A stretch of 23,757 nucleotides of DNA from JAFDVL01 sp031398365 (GCA_031398365.1 JANNND010000652.1:1-23757), one strand, 5' to 3'; counted from the first letter of the stretch, positions 1 through 6,466 are shown. Translations and numbers: made by a program. The notes: generated by a model from the letters alone, not told the origin.

Positions 1-1
1 C

Positions 2-172
2 CTCTCGCTGCCGGTGCTCGTCGGGTTCGTCATCTACTACCTCGTGCGCGGCCGGGTCGACCTCGACTGGGAGCTGGTGTTCTTCCCGCTGGGCATGGTG
101 CTGCAGTTCCTGCTTCTCGTCGGCCTGGGCCTGATCCTGGCGCCCCTGACAGTGCTCGCCACCGACATGCAG
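2..172 (+). CDS. ABC-2 type (polysaccharide export-like) permease fragment, likely foreign to this contig
   Basis: Frame 2 is open from the window edge and reads as hydrophobic membrane protein sequence with two apparent helices (around FVIYYLV and LQFLLLVGLGLILAPL), ending in TVLATDMQR. That ending resembles the stretch before the conserved D-[LM]-x-R region of ABC-2 permeases that export polysaccharides or teichoic acids. GC content is clearly higher than in the rest of the window, in an actinobacterial style. After about base 172 the frame stops looking like a permease and enters antisense ilvC. Both ends of the gene are missing. The permease call rests on a short segment and is moderate. 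I infer that this piece was joined to the contig artificially. Confidence 0.45.
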
Positions 173-1175
173 CGTCCACGATCTTGTTGGACGCCAGCCA
201 GGGCATCAAACCGCGCAGTTGTTCACCGACGTTTTCGATTTGATGCTTCTTGCCATCGGCGACCAGTTTATTGAAATTCGGCTTGCCGGATTCGGCTTCC
301 GCCATCCATTCGTCGGCAAATTGTCCCGATTGAATTTCGGCGAGAATTTCTTTCATTTTGGCTTTGACTTCCGGGCCAACAATGCGTGGGCCGCGCGTCA
401 CATCGCCGTATTCCGCCGTATTGGAAATCGAATAGCGCATGTTCGAGACGCCGCCTTCGTAGAGTAAATCCACGATCAGCTTCATTTCGTGCAGGCATTC
501 GAAATACGCCATTTCCGGCGCATATCCGGCTTCGGTCAGCGTTTCGAAGCCAGCTTGAATCAGCGCCGTCAAGCCACCGCACAACACTGCTTGTTCACCG
601 AACAAATCGGTTTCGGTTTCTTCCTTGAAGGTCGTTTCAATCACGCCTGCGCGTCCGCCGCCAATTGCCGAAGCATACGCGAGCGCGACTTGTTTGGCGT
701 CGCCGCTGGGGTCTTGCGCGACCGCAATCAAACACGGCACGCCTGCGCCACGTTCGTACTCACGACGCACCAAATGGCCGGGGCCTTTTGGCGCCACCAT
801 AAACACATTCACATCAGCAGGCGGCACAATCTTTTTGAAGTGGATTGAGAAGCCGTGCGCGACAGCCAGGTATTTTCCGGCCTTTAAGTGCGGCGCGATT
901 TCGCGGGCATAGATGCCGGGCGTCAATTCATCCGGCGTCAGCAGCATGATGATGTCGGCGCGCTCGGCGGCATCGGCAACCGGCAAGACTTCGAGGCCAG
1001 CGGATTGCGCTTTGGCGACGCTTGGGCTGTCAGCACGAAGGCCAACGATCACATCTGCGCCGCTGTCTTTGAGGTTGTTGGAATGCCCGAAGCCTTGCGA
1101 ACCGTAGCCAATGATAGCGATGGTTTTGCCTTGCAAAAATTTCGGGTCAGCATCTTTGTCGTAATAAATGTTCAT
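30..1175 (-). CDS. ilvC: Ketol-acid reductoisomerase (class I), 3' end replaced at contig junction
   Basis: Second common step of Val/Ile (and Leu precursor) synthesis: Mg-dependent isomerisation and NADPH reduction of acetolactate or acetohydroxybutyrate in the cytoplasm. The Rossmann motif GYGSQG is at residues 23-28, a phosphate-loop Arg/Ser region (LRADSPS) at 46-52, catalytic His107 (VAHGF), and metal ligands Asp190 and Glu194 in the ETDLFGEQ block. The genuine family sequence runs to about residue 334 (MPWLASNKIVD), which is close to the usual class I end. The last 47 codons are antisense to the foreign permease piece, so the true stop is missing. The start is supported by GGAG nine bases upstream. 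It is the last gene of the ilv block, 18 bases after the two-helix protein. Confidence 0.97.
   Translation of the reverse strand: MNIYYDKDADPKFLQGKTIAIIGYGSQGFGHSNNLKDSGADVIVGLRADSPSVAKAQSAGLEVLPVADAAERADIIMLLTPDELTPGIYAREIAPHLKAGKYLAVAHGFSIHFKKIVPPADVNVFMVAPKGPGHLVRREYERGAGVPCLIAVAQDPSGDAKQVALAYASAIGGGRAGVIETTFKEETETDLFGEQAVLCGGLTALIQAGFETLTEAGYAPEMAYFECLHEMKLIVDLLYEGGVSNMRYSISNTAEYGDVTRGPRIVGPEVKAKMKEILAEIQSGQFADEWMAEAESGKPNFNKLVADGKKHQIENVGEQLRGLMPWLASNKIVDAACRWRALSGAPGSGPGRREAGTAAPCPAGRTPAPSRGRPGRARGSR
165..180. other. Probable chimeric junction (high-GC permease piece joined to ilvC 3' end)
   Basis: Left of about 172 the plus strand codes for a permease in a high-GC style. Right of about 174 the minus strand codes for ilvC in the GC style of the rest of the window. 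Neither gene ends properly: the permease frame runs into antisense ilvC, and the ilvC frame runs on for 47 unrelated codons, rich in Arg, Pro and Gly, to a stop at 30. A join inside two genes, with a sharp change in composition, suggests an assembly or library chimera. A true recombination event is less likely. Confidence 0.55.
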
Positions 1176-1193
1176 GAGATTTTGCTCCGTGAG

Positions 1194-1490
1194 TTATTTC
1201 TTTATTTCCACGCTTGGAGGAATAGAAGGCTGTGAATCATCTTGTGATTTATTCTCGCGTCCGTATACCTGAGAAAGGAAAAAGATGATCGTAAAAACTA
1301 AAGTTCTAAATAGATTTTCCCAAACTTCGATGACTTCAAAATTCCAAGCCTTCGTCTCTACCCATTCCCAAACCAGATGCACTCCATCTACCAAAGTACA
1401 AAGTACATATATTAGTATGCTGTACTTGATGAATTTTGGAGAGTGCTGTTTCCAGTCTGGATATTTCCAGCGAGTTTTCGCTTGGGCCAT
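1194..1490 (-). CDS. Small two-helix membrane protein of unknown function
   Basis: 98 residues. I do not recognise a family. The N-terminus is polar and aromatic (KYPDWKQHSPK), followed by a hydrophobic segment at about 23-42 (YSILIYVLCTLVDGVHLVW), an acidic linker, a second segment at about 60-77 (LFRTLVFTIIFFLSQVYG), and a polar Ser/Pro/Lys tail. It is probably an inner-membrane protein with two helices. It lies between ilvN and ilvC in the same orientation, 18 bases before ilvC, so it should be co-transcribed with them. Base composition is more AT-rich than the flanking ilv genes, which hints at later insertion into the operon. No clear Shine-Dalgarno sequence precedes the ATG, so the start is uncertain. 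It is not a known part of the isoleucine/valine pathway. Confidence 0.65.
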   Translation of the reverse strand: MAQAKTRWKYPDWKQHSPKFIKYSILIYVLCTLVDGVHLVWEWVETKAWNFEVIEVWENLFRTLVFTIIFFLSQVYGRENKSQDDSQPSIPPSVEIKK

Positions 1491-1501
1491 ATCTGATCAA
1501 T

Positions 1502-1585
1502 TCAATGATAACGCTGCCAATCCGGCTCAACCCAATCAAGCCGTGCTGCCGCCAACATTAGGCGGTCTTTGTCGTAAAACTTCAT
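1502..1585 (-). CDS. Putative 27-residue small ORF directly after ilvN
   Basis: An ATG three bases after the ilvN stop opens a 27-codon frame, ending with TGA 11 bases before the start of the two-helix protein. An AAGG sequence lies about eight bases before the ATG, a better ribosome site than the next gene has. The peptide begins MKFYDKDRLMLAAARLDW, contains two Trp and three Leu, and has no hydrophobic helix or signal peptide. It could be a true small protein, a translational bridge to the next gene, or the remains of a longer one. Its length is too short to rule out chance, so confidence is low. Confidence 0.3.
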   Translation of the reverse strand: MKFYDKDRLMLAAARLDWVEPDWQRYH

Positions 1586-1588
1586 TCG

Positions 1589-2140
1589 CTACACCTTTTC
1601 ATTCAAGGTTAATTCCGAAAACGTTTCTTCTTCGTCGTACTTCGCTTGGCGTGCTTTGATGGCGGCGACGCGCGTCATCGCGACGGTTCCGGTGCGAACG
1701 ATGTCACGAATGCCAATCGGTTTGAGCAAATCAATCAACGCGTAAACCTTTTCGACACTACCGGTCATCTCAATGATGAACGCGTCGGTAGAAACATCTA
1801 CGATTTTGGCGCGGAAGATTTCGACCAAACTCAAAACTTCCTGTCGTTGTTCGCCCATCGCGGCATTGACCGTGAGCAAGACCATCTCACGTTCGACATG
1901 TGGGTCAGTGGTCAAATCGTCTACTTCAAAAACCTTCACCAGTTTCTCAAGCTGCTTGATGATTTGCTCAATGATCTGATCGTTGCCATGTGTCGTCAGC
2001 GTCATCCGCGACTTTTCTTCGTCCAGCGTCGGCGCGACACAAAGCGAGTCAATTTGATAGCCGCGTGCGCTGAACAAACCCGCCACACGCGCTAACATTC
2101 CGTATTCGTTTGCTACTACTAAGGAGATTGTGTGCCTCAT
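1589..2140 (-). CDS. ilvN: Acetolactate synthase regulatory (small) subunit
   Basis: Regulatory partner of IlvB that confers feedback inhibition by valine and activates the catalytic subunit. The 183 residues show an N-terminal ACT domain (about 1-75, starting RHTISLVVANEYGMLARVAGLFSARGY), which should form the inhibitor-binding dimer, and a C-terminal domain (about 83-160, with EMVLLTV and GIRDIVRTGTVAM). Length is a little above the usual 160-175 owing to an acidic tail. The ATG follows the vapC stop by five bases. No strong Shine-Dalgarno is visible, so translation is probably coupled to the upstream gene. ilvN is normally next to ilvB; here two toxin-antitoxin genes separate them. Confidence 0.97.
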   Translation of the reverse strand: MRHTISLVVANEYGMLARVAGLFSARGYQIDSLCVAPTLDEEKSRMTLTTHGNDQIIEQIIKQLEKLVKVFEVDDLTTDPHVEREMVLLTVNAAMGEQRQEVLSLVEIFRAKIVDVSTDAFIIEMTGSVEKVYALIDLLKPIGIRDIVRTGTVAMTRVAAIKARQAKYDEEETFSELTLNEKV

Positions 2141-2145
2141 AAATA

Positions 2146-2562
2146 TTATGCCCAGTTTTCCAGTTTCAAATTCTCAATGTCAGCGAAGTCCTGCGTGTTG
2201 CGTGTAACCAGGATTGCGTCATTGGCCATAGCCGTTGCGGCAATACGCAAATCCATAGTTCCTGTGCGGCGATGCAGTTTCTTCAACAATTCATAAATTA
2301 CGGTTTCCGCCTTACCAAAATCCACGACACGTAATCCGCAAAAATAGACTTGCATATCTAGTAAAAGCCCATAAGCGCGTGCTAATTGCTCTTTTGTTTT
2401 CGCTTGGCTCACTGTTACCAGTCTACCGCGTAGTTGCTCTTCGTAGCTGATGACAGAGACAATGATTTCGTCTTCGGATACAGCTTCATAGCGAGCCGTA
2501 ACTTGCGAGATTCCGCGCTGCACAAAACTAATATGATCTGTATCCAAAACGTAAAGCGGCAT
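2146..2562 (-). CDS. vapC: PIN-domain ribonuclease toxin (VapC type)
   Basis: 138 residues, typical VapC length. The acidic PIN residues are visible: Asp7 in the opening VLDTDH, Glu41/Glu42 in SVISYEEQLRGR, Asp104 in GTMDLRIAATA, and the closing TRNTQDF (Asp125). VapC toxins are Mg-dependent endoribonucleases that usually cut tRNA or rRNA when freed from their antitoxin; the target here cannot be read from sequence. The start lies three bases after the stop of the antitoxin, with GAGG just before the ATG, and the stop is five bases before ilvN. It is therefore embedded in the ilvB-ilvN transcription unit. Base composition is more AT-rich than ilvB. All catalytic residues appear intact. Confidence 0.9.
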   Translation of the reverse strand: MPLYVLDTDHISFVQRGISQVTARYEAVSEDEIIVSVISYEEQLRGRLVTVSQAKTKEQLARAYGLLLDMQVYFCGLRVVDFGKAETVIYELLKKLHRRTGTMDLRIAATAMANDAILVTRNTQDFADIENLKLENWA

Positions 2563-2565
2563 TCC

Positions 2566-2859
2566 TCAAACCTGATCAGGATCGGCATCTACTTGTGCGC
2601 GGTACTGCTTCATAGCAGCCACAAAGTCGTCGAAAGTTTCATCATCTGCCCACATCCCAATGCCACGATGAGGAATGCGGTGCGATTTGAAAGTCTCTAC
2701 TTTGATAACTTCGCTCTGCTCAATCCACTCTTCCGCCTCGTGCCGCGCCAAAGCAACCGCCTCATCGCGCGTGGGGGCTTCGACAGTACATTCATCGAAA
2801 CCTTTGACGGTAGCCTTAAAGCCTTTCCCTTTTGGTCTTACTAAAATTTCGATGGTCAT
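2566..2859 (-). CDS. Probable antitoxin of the VapC pair
   Basis: 97 residues. The N-terminal half (MTIEILVRPKGKGFKATVKGF, then TRDEAVALARHEAEEWIEQ) has the beta-beta-alpha look of HicB-like proteins. The C-terminal part (GMWADDETFDDFVAAMKQYR) is an acidic-aromatic segment of the kind antitoxins use to wrap a PIN toxin. No classical AbrB, RHH or Phd DNA-binding domain is recognisable, so autoregulation is uncertain. The role is inferred mainly from its place immediately upstream of vapC (three-base gap), the usual antitoxin-first order. Its ATG is five bases after the ilvB stop. I am confident that it is a gene and fairly confident that it is the antitoxin. Confidence 0.8.
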   Translation of the reverse strand: MTIEILVRPKGKGFKATVKGFDECTVEAPTRDEAVALARHEAEEWIEQSEVIKVETFKSHRIPHRGIGMWADDETFDDFVAAMKQYRAQVDADPDQV

Positions 2860-2864
2860 AATCT

Positions 2865-4568
2865 TTACTGCAAAATCATATCCTTCAACGCCGCGCCCGC
2901 TGGCACAATCGGGAACACGTTTTCTTCGCGCGCGACCTTCATCTCGATCAATGCCGGCCCCGGCGTATTGAGTGCTTCCTGCAAAGTCGAAGTAACTTCG
3001 GAGACCTTTTCAGCACGAAACGCGGGGACACCATAAGCTTGTGCCAGCTTCACAAAATCCGGTTGTACGGCGATGTCGCTTTGCGAATAGTTATGCGCGT
3101 AAAACTGCTCTTGCCATTGGCGCACCATGCCCAAATAACCATTGTTGATAATCAGCACTTTGATCGGGATGTTGTACTCCTTGATCGTCGCCAATTCCAT
3201 TAACGTCATCTGGAATCCGCCATCGCCGACGACCGCGACACATGTTTCGCCGGGACGGGCAACCGCAGCGCCCATACCCGCCGGGAAGCCGTAGCCCATT
3301 GCGCCGAGGCCGCCGGAATTCAGCCAGTTGCGCGGATTGTCAAAGCCATACAATTGCGCCGTCCACATTTGATGTTGCCCGACGTCCGAAGAAACTACCG
3401 CTTTGCCTTCGGTGAGGCGATGCAATTCTTTAATCACGTATTGCGGTTTGATAATGTCGCCATCCTGATGAAACCAGAACGGATTTTGCTCACGCCAATC
3501 GCTGATTTGCTGATGCCATTCGGATTTATCCGTAATGCTTTCACCCGCTTCAAGCTGTGCGGCCAGTTCCACCAACAATTGCTTCGCGACCGTGCGCGCA
3601 TCGCCCACGATGGGAATATCTGTTTTGACGTTCTTGCCAATGTTGGAGGCATCAATGTCTACGTGAATGATCTTCGCGCCTTTGGCAAATTCGTCCAGCT
3701 TGCCCGTCACACGGTCATCAAAACGCGCGCCAATCGAAATCAACAAATCACTATTGTTGACGGCCATATTCGTCCAGTAACCGCCGTGCATGCCGAGCAT
3801 TCCTAAACTCAAGGGATGGCTGGCGGGAAAGGCACCGAGTCCCATCAGCGTGCAGGTTGTCGGCAAATTCAACTTTTCGGCCAGTAACCGAACCTCATCA
3901 TTCGCGCCTGCGGTAATCGCGCCGCCGCCCACGTAGAGGACAGGCCGTTTGGCTTTCATGATCGCTTGCACAGCTTTGCGAATCTGGCGCGGATCACCTT
4001 GCACCTGCGGTTTATAACTGGGTATATCCACGACTTCGGGATAACTGAATTCGGTGATTGCCGCCGTTACATCTTTAGGCAAATCTACCAAGACCGGGCC
4101 AGGACGTCCGCTATTCGCGACGTGAAAGGCTTCTTTGATGGTAGGCGCAAGGTCTTCGACGCGTTTGACGAGATAGTTATGTTTGGTGCAGGAGCGCGTC
4201 ATCCCTGTCAAATCGGCTTCCTGAAAGGCATCCATGCCAATCAAATGCGTAGGAACTTGTCCGGTGAACACAACGACTGGAAGCGAATCCATAAACGCAT
4301 TCGTGATGCCCGTGACAGCGTTTGTGCCACCGGGGCCAGAAGTCACCAGGGCGACGCCCGTTTTGCCGGTTGCCTGTGCATAACCGGATGCCGCAAACAA
4401 CGCGCCCTGTTCGTGTCGAACCAGATAATGCTTGATACCGAGTTCGGTTCCACATTTGCCGATCTCGTCATAAATGTGCAGGACTGCGCCGCCGGGATAG
4501 CCGAAGACCGCGTCAATACCTTCGCAACGTAATGCTTCCAGAAAGATTCGCGCGCCACGATATTTCAT
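2865..4568 (-). CDS. ilvB: Acetolactate synthase catalytic (large) subunit
   Basis: Thiamine-diphosphate enzyme joining two pyruvates, or pyruvate and 2-oxobutyrate, at the entry of Val/Leu/Ile synthesis. From the chosen start it is 567 residues, normal for the family. It shows the catalytic glutamate E53 (RHEQGA), TSGPGGTN at 76-83, the FAD region, and the thiamine-binding GDG (448-450) to NN (475-476) motif, ending with the conserved NGYLGMVRQWQ block. The frame is open to an ATG at 4598, but that codon lies inside a palindromic repeat. The ATG at 4568 has AAAGG eight bases upstream and begins at the usual family position, so I chose it. An attenuator about 120 bases upstream should control it. 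Confidence 0.97.
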   Translation of the reverse strand: MKYRGARIFLEALRCEGIDAVFGYPGGAVLHIYDEIGKCGTELGIKHYLVRHEQGALFAASGYAQATGKTGVALVTSGPGGTNAVTGITNAFMDSLPVVVFTGQVPTHLIGMDAFQEADLTGMTRSCTKHNYLVKRVEDLAPTIKEAFHVANSGRPGPVLVDLPKDVTAAITEFSYPEVVDIPSYKPQVQGDPRQIRKAVQAIMKAKRPVLYVGGGAITAGANDEVRLLAEKLNLPTTCTLMGLGAFPASHPLSLGMLGMHGGYWTNMAVNNSDLLISIGARFDDRVTGKLDEFAKGAKIIHVDIDASNIGKNVKTDIPIVGDARTVAKQLLVELAAQLEAGESITDKSEWHQQISDWREQNPFWFHQDGDIIKPQYVIKELHRLTEGKAVVSSDVGQHQMWTAQLYGFDNPRNWLNSGGLGAMGYGFPAGMGAAVARPGETCVAVVGDGGFQMTLMELATIKEYNIPIKVLIINNGYLGMVRQWQEQFYAHNYSQSDIAVQPDFVKLAQAYGVPAFRAEKVSEVTSTLQEALNTPGPALIEMKVAREENVFPIVPAGAALKDMILQ

Positions 4569-4588
4569 AAAATTGCCTTTCAATGTAA

Positions 4589-4607
4589 CGCAAACCATTA
4601 GTTTGCG
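4589..4607. repeat. 19-base palindrome, copy 1 (divergent centre)
   Basis: CGCAAACCATTAGTTTGCG: 7-base perfect arms around CATTA. It lies 21 bases upstream of the ilvB start and shares both arms with three other copies in the window. In ilv mRNA it could fold into a small hairpin just ahead of the ribosome site. Confidence 0.75.
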
Positions 4608-4659
4608 GCTGTCTCATTTACAAGTCCGTTTAGATTCCAATCATTCTGTTTACGAGCGA

Positions 4660-4678
4660 CGCAAACTGCCAGTTTGCG
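4660..4678. repeat. 19-base palindrome, copy 2
   Basis: CGCAAACTGCCAGTTTGCG: a palindrome across its full length apart from the central base. It lies six bases downstream, in ilv transcription, of the T tract of the attenuator terminator. It forms a pair with copy 1, with 71 bases between centres. Confidence 0.8.
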
Positions 4679-4684
4679 CACCAT

Positions 4685-4729
4685 AAAAACCAAAAGCCCC
4701 AGCGAGTTTGTCTTGCTCGCCGGGGCTTT
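4685..4729 (-). terminator. Intrinsic terminator acting as attenuator ahead of ilvB
   Basis: Read on the minus strand, the arm 4729-4716 (AAAGCCCCGGCGAG) pairs with 4706-4693 (CTCGCTGGGGCTTT): 14 pairs with one G-U and a nine-base loop. The 3' arm is followed by T, GG and TTTTT. On the plus strand the G-U pair becomes an A-C mismatch and there is no matching T tract, so the minus orientation is favoured. It starts 23 bases after the leader-peptide stop and ends about 120 bases before ilvB, the right place for transcription attenuation. Confidence 0.85.
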
Positions 4730-4774
4730 GTTGATCTTAGTTGCCTTTGTCTTCAGGCAGTGCCAACAGCGAGC
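4715..4774 (-). promoter_or_regulatory. Possible antiterminator pairing in the ilv leader
   Basis: On the minus strand GCTCGC at 4774-4769 is fully complementary to GCGAGC at 4720-4715. The latter overlaps the loop-side end of the 5' arm of the terminator. Further G-U and G-C pairs can extend the helix past a small bulge. Forming this helix would prevent the terminator. The upstream strand lies within leader codons 39-41. A ribosome finishing the peptide would cover it, while one stalled in the Val/Ile run (codons 18-34) would leave it free. Confidence 0.6.
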
Positions 4775-4890
4775 GGGGCGGCGTGGGTAATAACTACGAC
4801 CGCTACTACGACGATGATATTAATAACTACGACAACGACAGGAAGGCTTCGTACCGTAAGCTGGTCAAGTTGTGCGAGTCGAAACGTCAT
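4753..4890 (-). CDS. ilv operon leader peptide (Val/Ile-rich attenuation peptide)
   Basis: 45 codons, ATG to TGA, in the gap between the thioredoxin-like gene and ilvB. Residues 18-34 read VVVVVINIIVVVAVVVI: 11 Val and 4 Ile in 17 codons. Five Leu occur elsewhere in the peptide. This closely matches the design of the enterobacterial ilvL and ivbL leader peptides, although its sequence is different. It is followed by a competing antiterminator and terminator and preceded by a good promoter. Shortage of charged Val- or Ile-tRNA should stall the ribosome in the run and let RNA polymerase read into ilvB. No strong Shine-Dalgarno precedes the ATG, so the exact start is less certain than the frame. 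The peptide itself probably has no other function. Confidence 0.85.
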   Translation of the reverse strand: MTFRLAQLDQLTVRSLPVVVVVINIIVVVAVVVITHAAPLAVGTA

Positions 4891-4942
4891 TGCGATGGTT
4901 ATGCTGTTGGTGAAAGTATGCTTTCTGTTTGAAAGCCCGCGC

Positions 4943-4972
4943 AGTATAGAGCATTCCCTTTTCGCGTGTCTA
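4943..4972 (-). promoter_or_regulatory. Sigma70-type promoter for the ilv leader
   Basis: On the minus strand TAGACA (4972-4967, one change from TTGACA), an 18-base spacer, and TATACT (4948-4943, one change from TATAAT). The predicted RNA would start near 4936, giving about 46 bases before the leader-peptide ATG. It lies just after the stop of the thioredoxin-like gene, so the ilv part has its own promoter as well as possible read-through from leuAB. Confidence 0.65.
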
Positions 4973-5027
4973 TAGGTTTTCTCAGAAGATAAGTTTTATT
5001 TATGAGCTTATTGCCACAAACAAGTAG

Positions 5028-5363
5028 CTAACTGCTAATAGATTCGATCAGATCAATTAGCAGTTGCTTATCACGCAAGCCTATGGATGTCCCCATATAC
5101 ATTCCGTTCTTAAAACAAATCAACGCGGGAACATTCAGAACTTTGTGCTGGTGCAAGAACTCGAAGTTTTCTTCCACATCAACATCCATGGAATAGAAAC
5201 TGATCTGGGAGGAAAACGTCGGAGCAATTTCACTCAAAACTCTGTCCATCATTGCTTTTTTCCCATCCCACGATCCCCAAGCATGAATAACAACCACAGA
5301 AGAGTCTTTGAGAACTTCTTCAACTTGCCCTGCTCGGAGATTGGGCGTTGACGGAGTCGACAT
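5028..5363 (-). CDS. Thioredoxin-fold protein lacking the CxxC active site
   Basis: 111 residues. The layout follows thioredoxin: VVVIHAWGSWDGKK at 23-36 is where classic thioredoxins have DFWAxWCGPCK. The central strand (ISFYSMDVD) is followed by NVPALICFKNG (77-87), which carries the cis-proline P79 and the usual FKNG turn. Both catalytic cysteines are replaced (WDGKK in place of WCGPC); the only Cys is C83. It therefore cannot do dithiol exchange and is more likely a binding or chaperone-like protein. Its ATG shares one base with the leuB TAA stop (TAATG), so its translation should be coupled to leuB. Its client is unknown. Confidence 0.8.
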   Translation of the reverse strand: MSTPSTPNLRAGQVEEVLKDSSVVVIHAWGSWDGKKAMMDRVLSEIAPTFSSQISFYSMDVDVEENFEFLHQHKVLNVPALICFKNGMYMGTSIGLRDKQLLIDLIESISS

Positions 5364-6436
5364 TAAGCCGCCTTCGCCTTCACCACTTTGCCGCGAATCG
5401 CCTCGCCGATTTCAAATGTGCTGACCTGTTTCGGCTGGCTCTTCAAATCCGGTGTGCCGTAGCCTTCGACCAACACTTCACTGATCGCCGTTTCCAATGC
5501 CTTCGCCTCTTCTTCCAACTTGCACGTGTAACGCAGCATCAACGCAACCGAAGCAATTGCGCCGAGCGGGTTCGCAATTCCCTTGCCTGCAATGTCAGGC
5601 GCGGAGCCGTGGACGGGTTCGTACAAACCGACTTTGCCGCCAATGCTGGCCGACGGAAGCATGCCTAAACTGCCTGTCAATACTGCCGCTTCGTCGCTCA
5701 GGATGTCGCCGAACAGGTTCTCGGTCACGATCACGTCATAGGCCGTCGGACGCGTGACCAGTGCCATCGCGCAACTGTCTACATAGCCATGTTCGAGTTG
5801 GACGTCGGGATATTCCAGCGCCACGAGGTTTACGACTTTGCGCCAGAGTTGCGAGACTTCCAGCACGTTCGCCTTGTCAATCGAATGCAATTTCTTTTTG
5901 CGACCACGCGCAATTTCAAAGGCGACGCGCGCGATGCGTTCGACTTCGGGTGCGGTGTAGACCATGGTGTTCAGGCCACGCTCTTCGGTGATTTCGCGCG
6001 GTTGTCCGAAGTACGCGCCGCCCATCAGTTCACGCACGATAATCATATCCGTGCCGCGCACAACGGATTCTTTCAACGGCGACGCCTCAATCAACGGCTC
6101 GTGCAAAAATGCCGGGCGGATATTCGCAAAGACACCGAGGCCAGCGCGCAACGCCAGCAAGCCTGTTTCCGGTTTCAACTTCGGCGGATTGTTATCGTAT
6201 TGTGGGCCGCCCACGGCTCCCAGAAACACGGCATCACTCGCCAGACACGCTGCCAGCGTTTCTTCTGGTAACGGCACGCCAACCGCATCCAGCGCCGCGC
6301 CGCCCATCAAGTGGGACTCAAACGTGAATTCGTGGCCAAAGGTTTTGGCAATGGTTTCGAGACAGCCCACGGCTTCGCGCGTGACTTCAACGCCGATGCC
6401 GTCGCCGGGGAGAACTGTGATTTTGAATTGACTCAT
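5363..6436 (-). CDS. leuB: 3-isopropylmalate dehydrogenase
   Basis: Third committed step of leucine synthesis: NAD-dependent oxidative decarboxylation of 3-isopropylmalate to 2-oxoisocaproate. The 357 residues are of normal length. They start ITVLPGDGIGVEV and contain RELMGGAYFG (135-144, Tyr142), catalytic Lys188 (DKANVLE), and metal-binding Asp220, Asp244 and Asp248 (LFGDILSDEAAVLTG). The NAD-binding block EPVHGSAPDIAGKGIANP (273-290) marks a LeuB rather than an isocitrate dehydrogenase. It lies 126 bases after leuA, with two palindromes in the gap, and overlaps the thioredoxin-like gene by one base. No clear ribosome site is visible. leuC and leuD are not in the window. Confidence 0.97.
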   Translation of the reverse strand: MSQFKITVLPGDGIGVEVTREAVGCLETIAKTFGHEFTFESHLMGGAALDAVGVPLPEETLAACLASDAVFLGAVGGPQYDNNPPKLKPETGLLALRAGLGVFANIRPAFLHEPLIEASPLKESVVRGTDMIIVRELMGGAYFGQPREITEERGLNTMVYTAPEVERIARVAFEIARGRKKKLHSIDKANVLEVSQLWRKVVNLVALEYPDVQLEHGYVDSCAMALVTRPTAYDVIVTENLFGDILSDEAAVLTGSLGMLPSASIGGKVGLYEPVHGSAPDIAGKGIANPLGAIASVALMLRYTCKLEEEAKALETAISEVLVEGYGTPDLKSQPKQVSTFEIGEAIRGKVVKAKAA

Positions 6437-6447
6437 AATGACGGTAG

Positions 6448-6466
6448 CACAAACTGTCAGTTTGCG
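6448..6466. repeat. 19-base palindrome, copy 3
   Basis: CACAAACTGTCAGTTTGCG, one base from the copy 4 sequence. It lies 11 bases upstream of the leuB start, so in mRNA its hairpin would sit on or near the ribosome-loading region. Confidence 0.75.

Noticed and set aside
4569..4598. Upstream ATG for ilvB giving ten extra residues
   Set aside because: The ATG lies inside a palindromic repeat and has no ribosome site, while the ATG at 4568 has AAAGG at good spacing and matches the family start.
4741..4932. Plus-strand open frame across the leader region
   Set aside because: It is the complement of the Val/Ile codon run; its Asn/Tyr/Asp-rich product is a by-product of that codon pattern and has no ribosome site.
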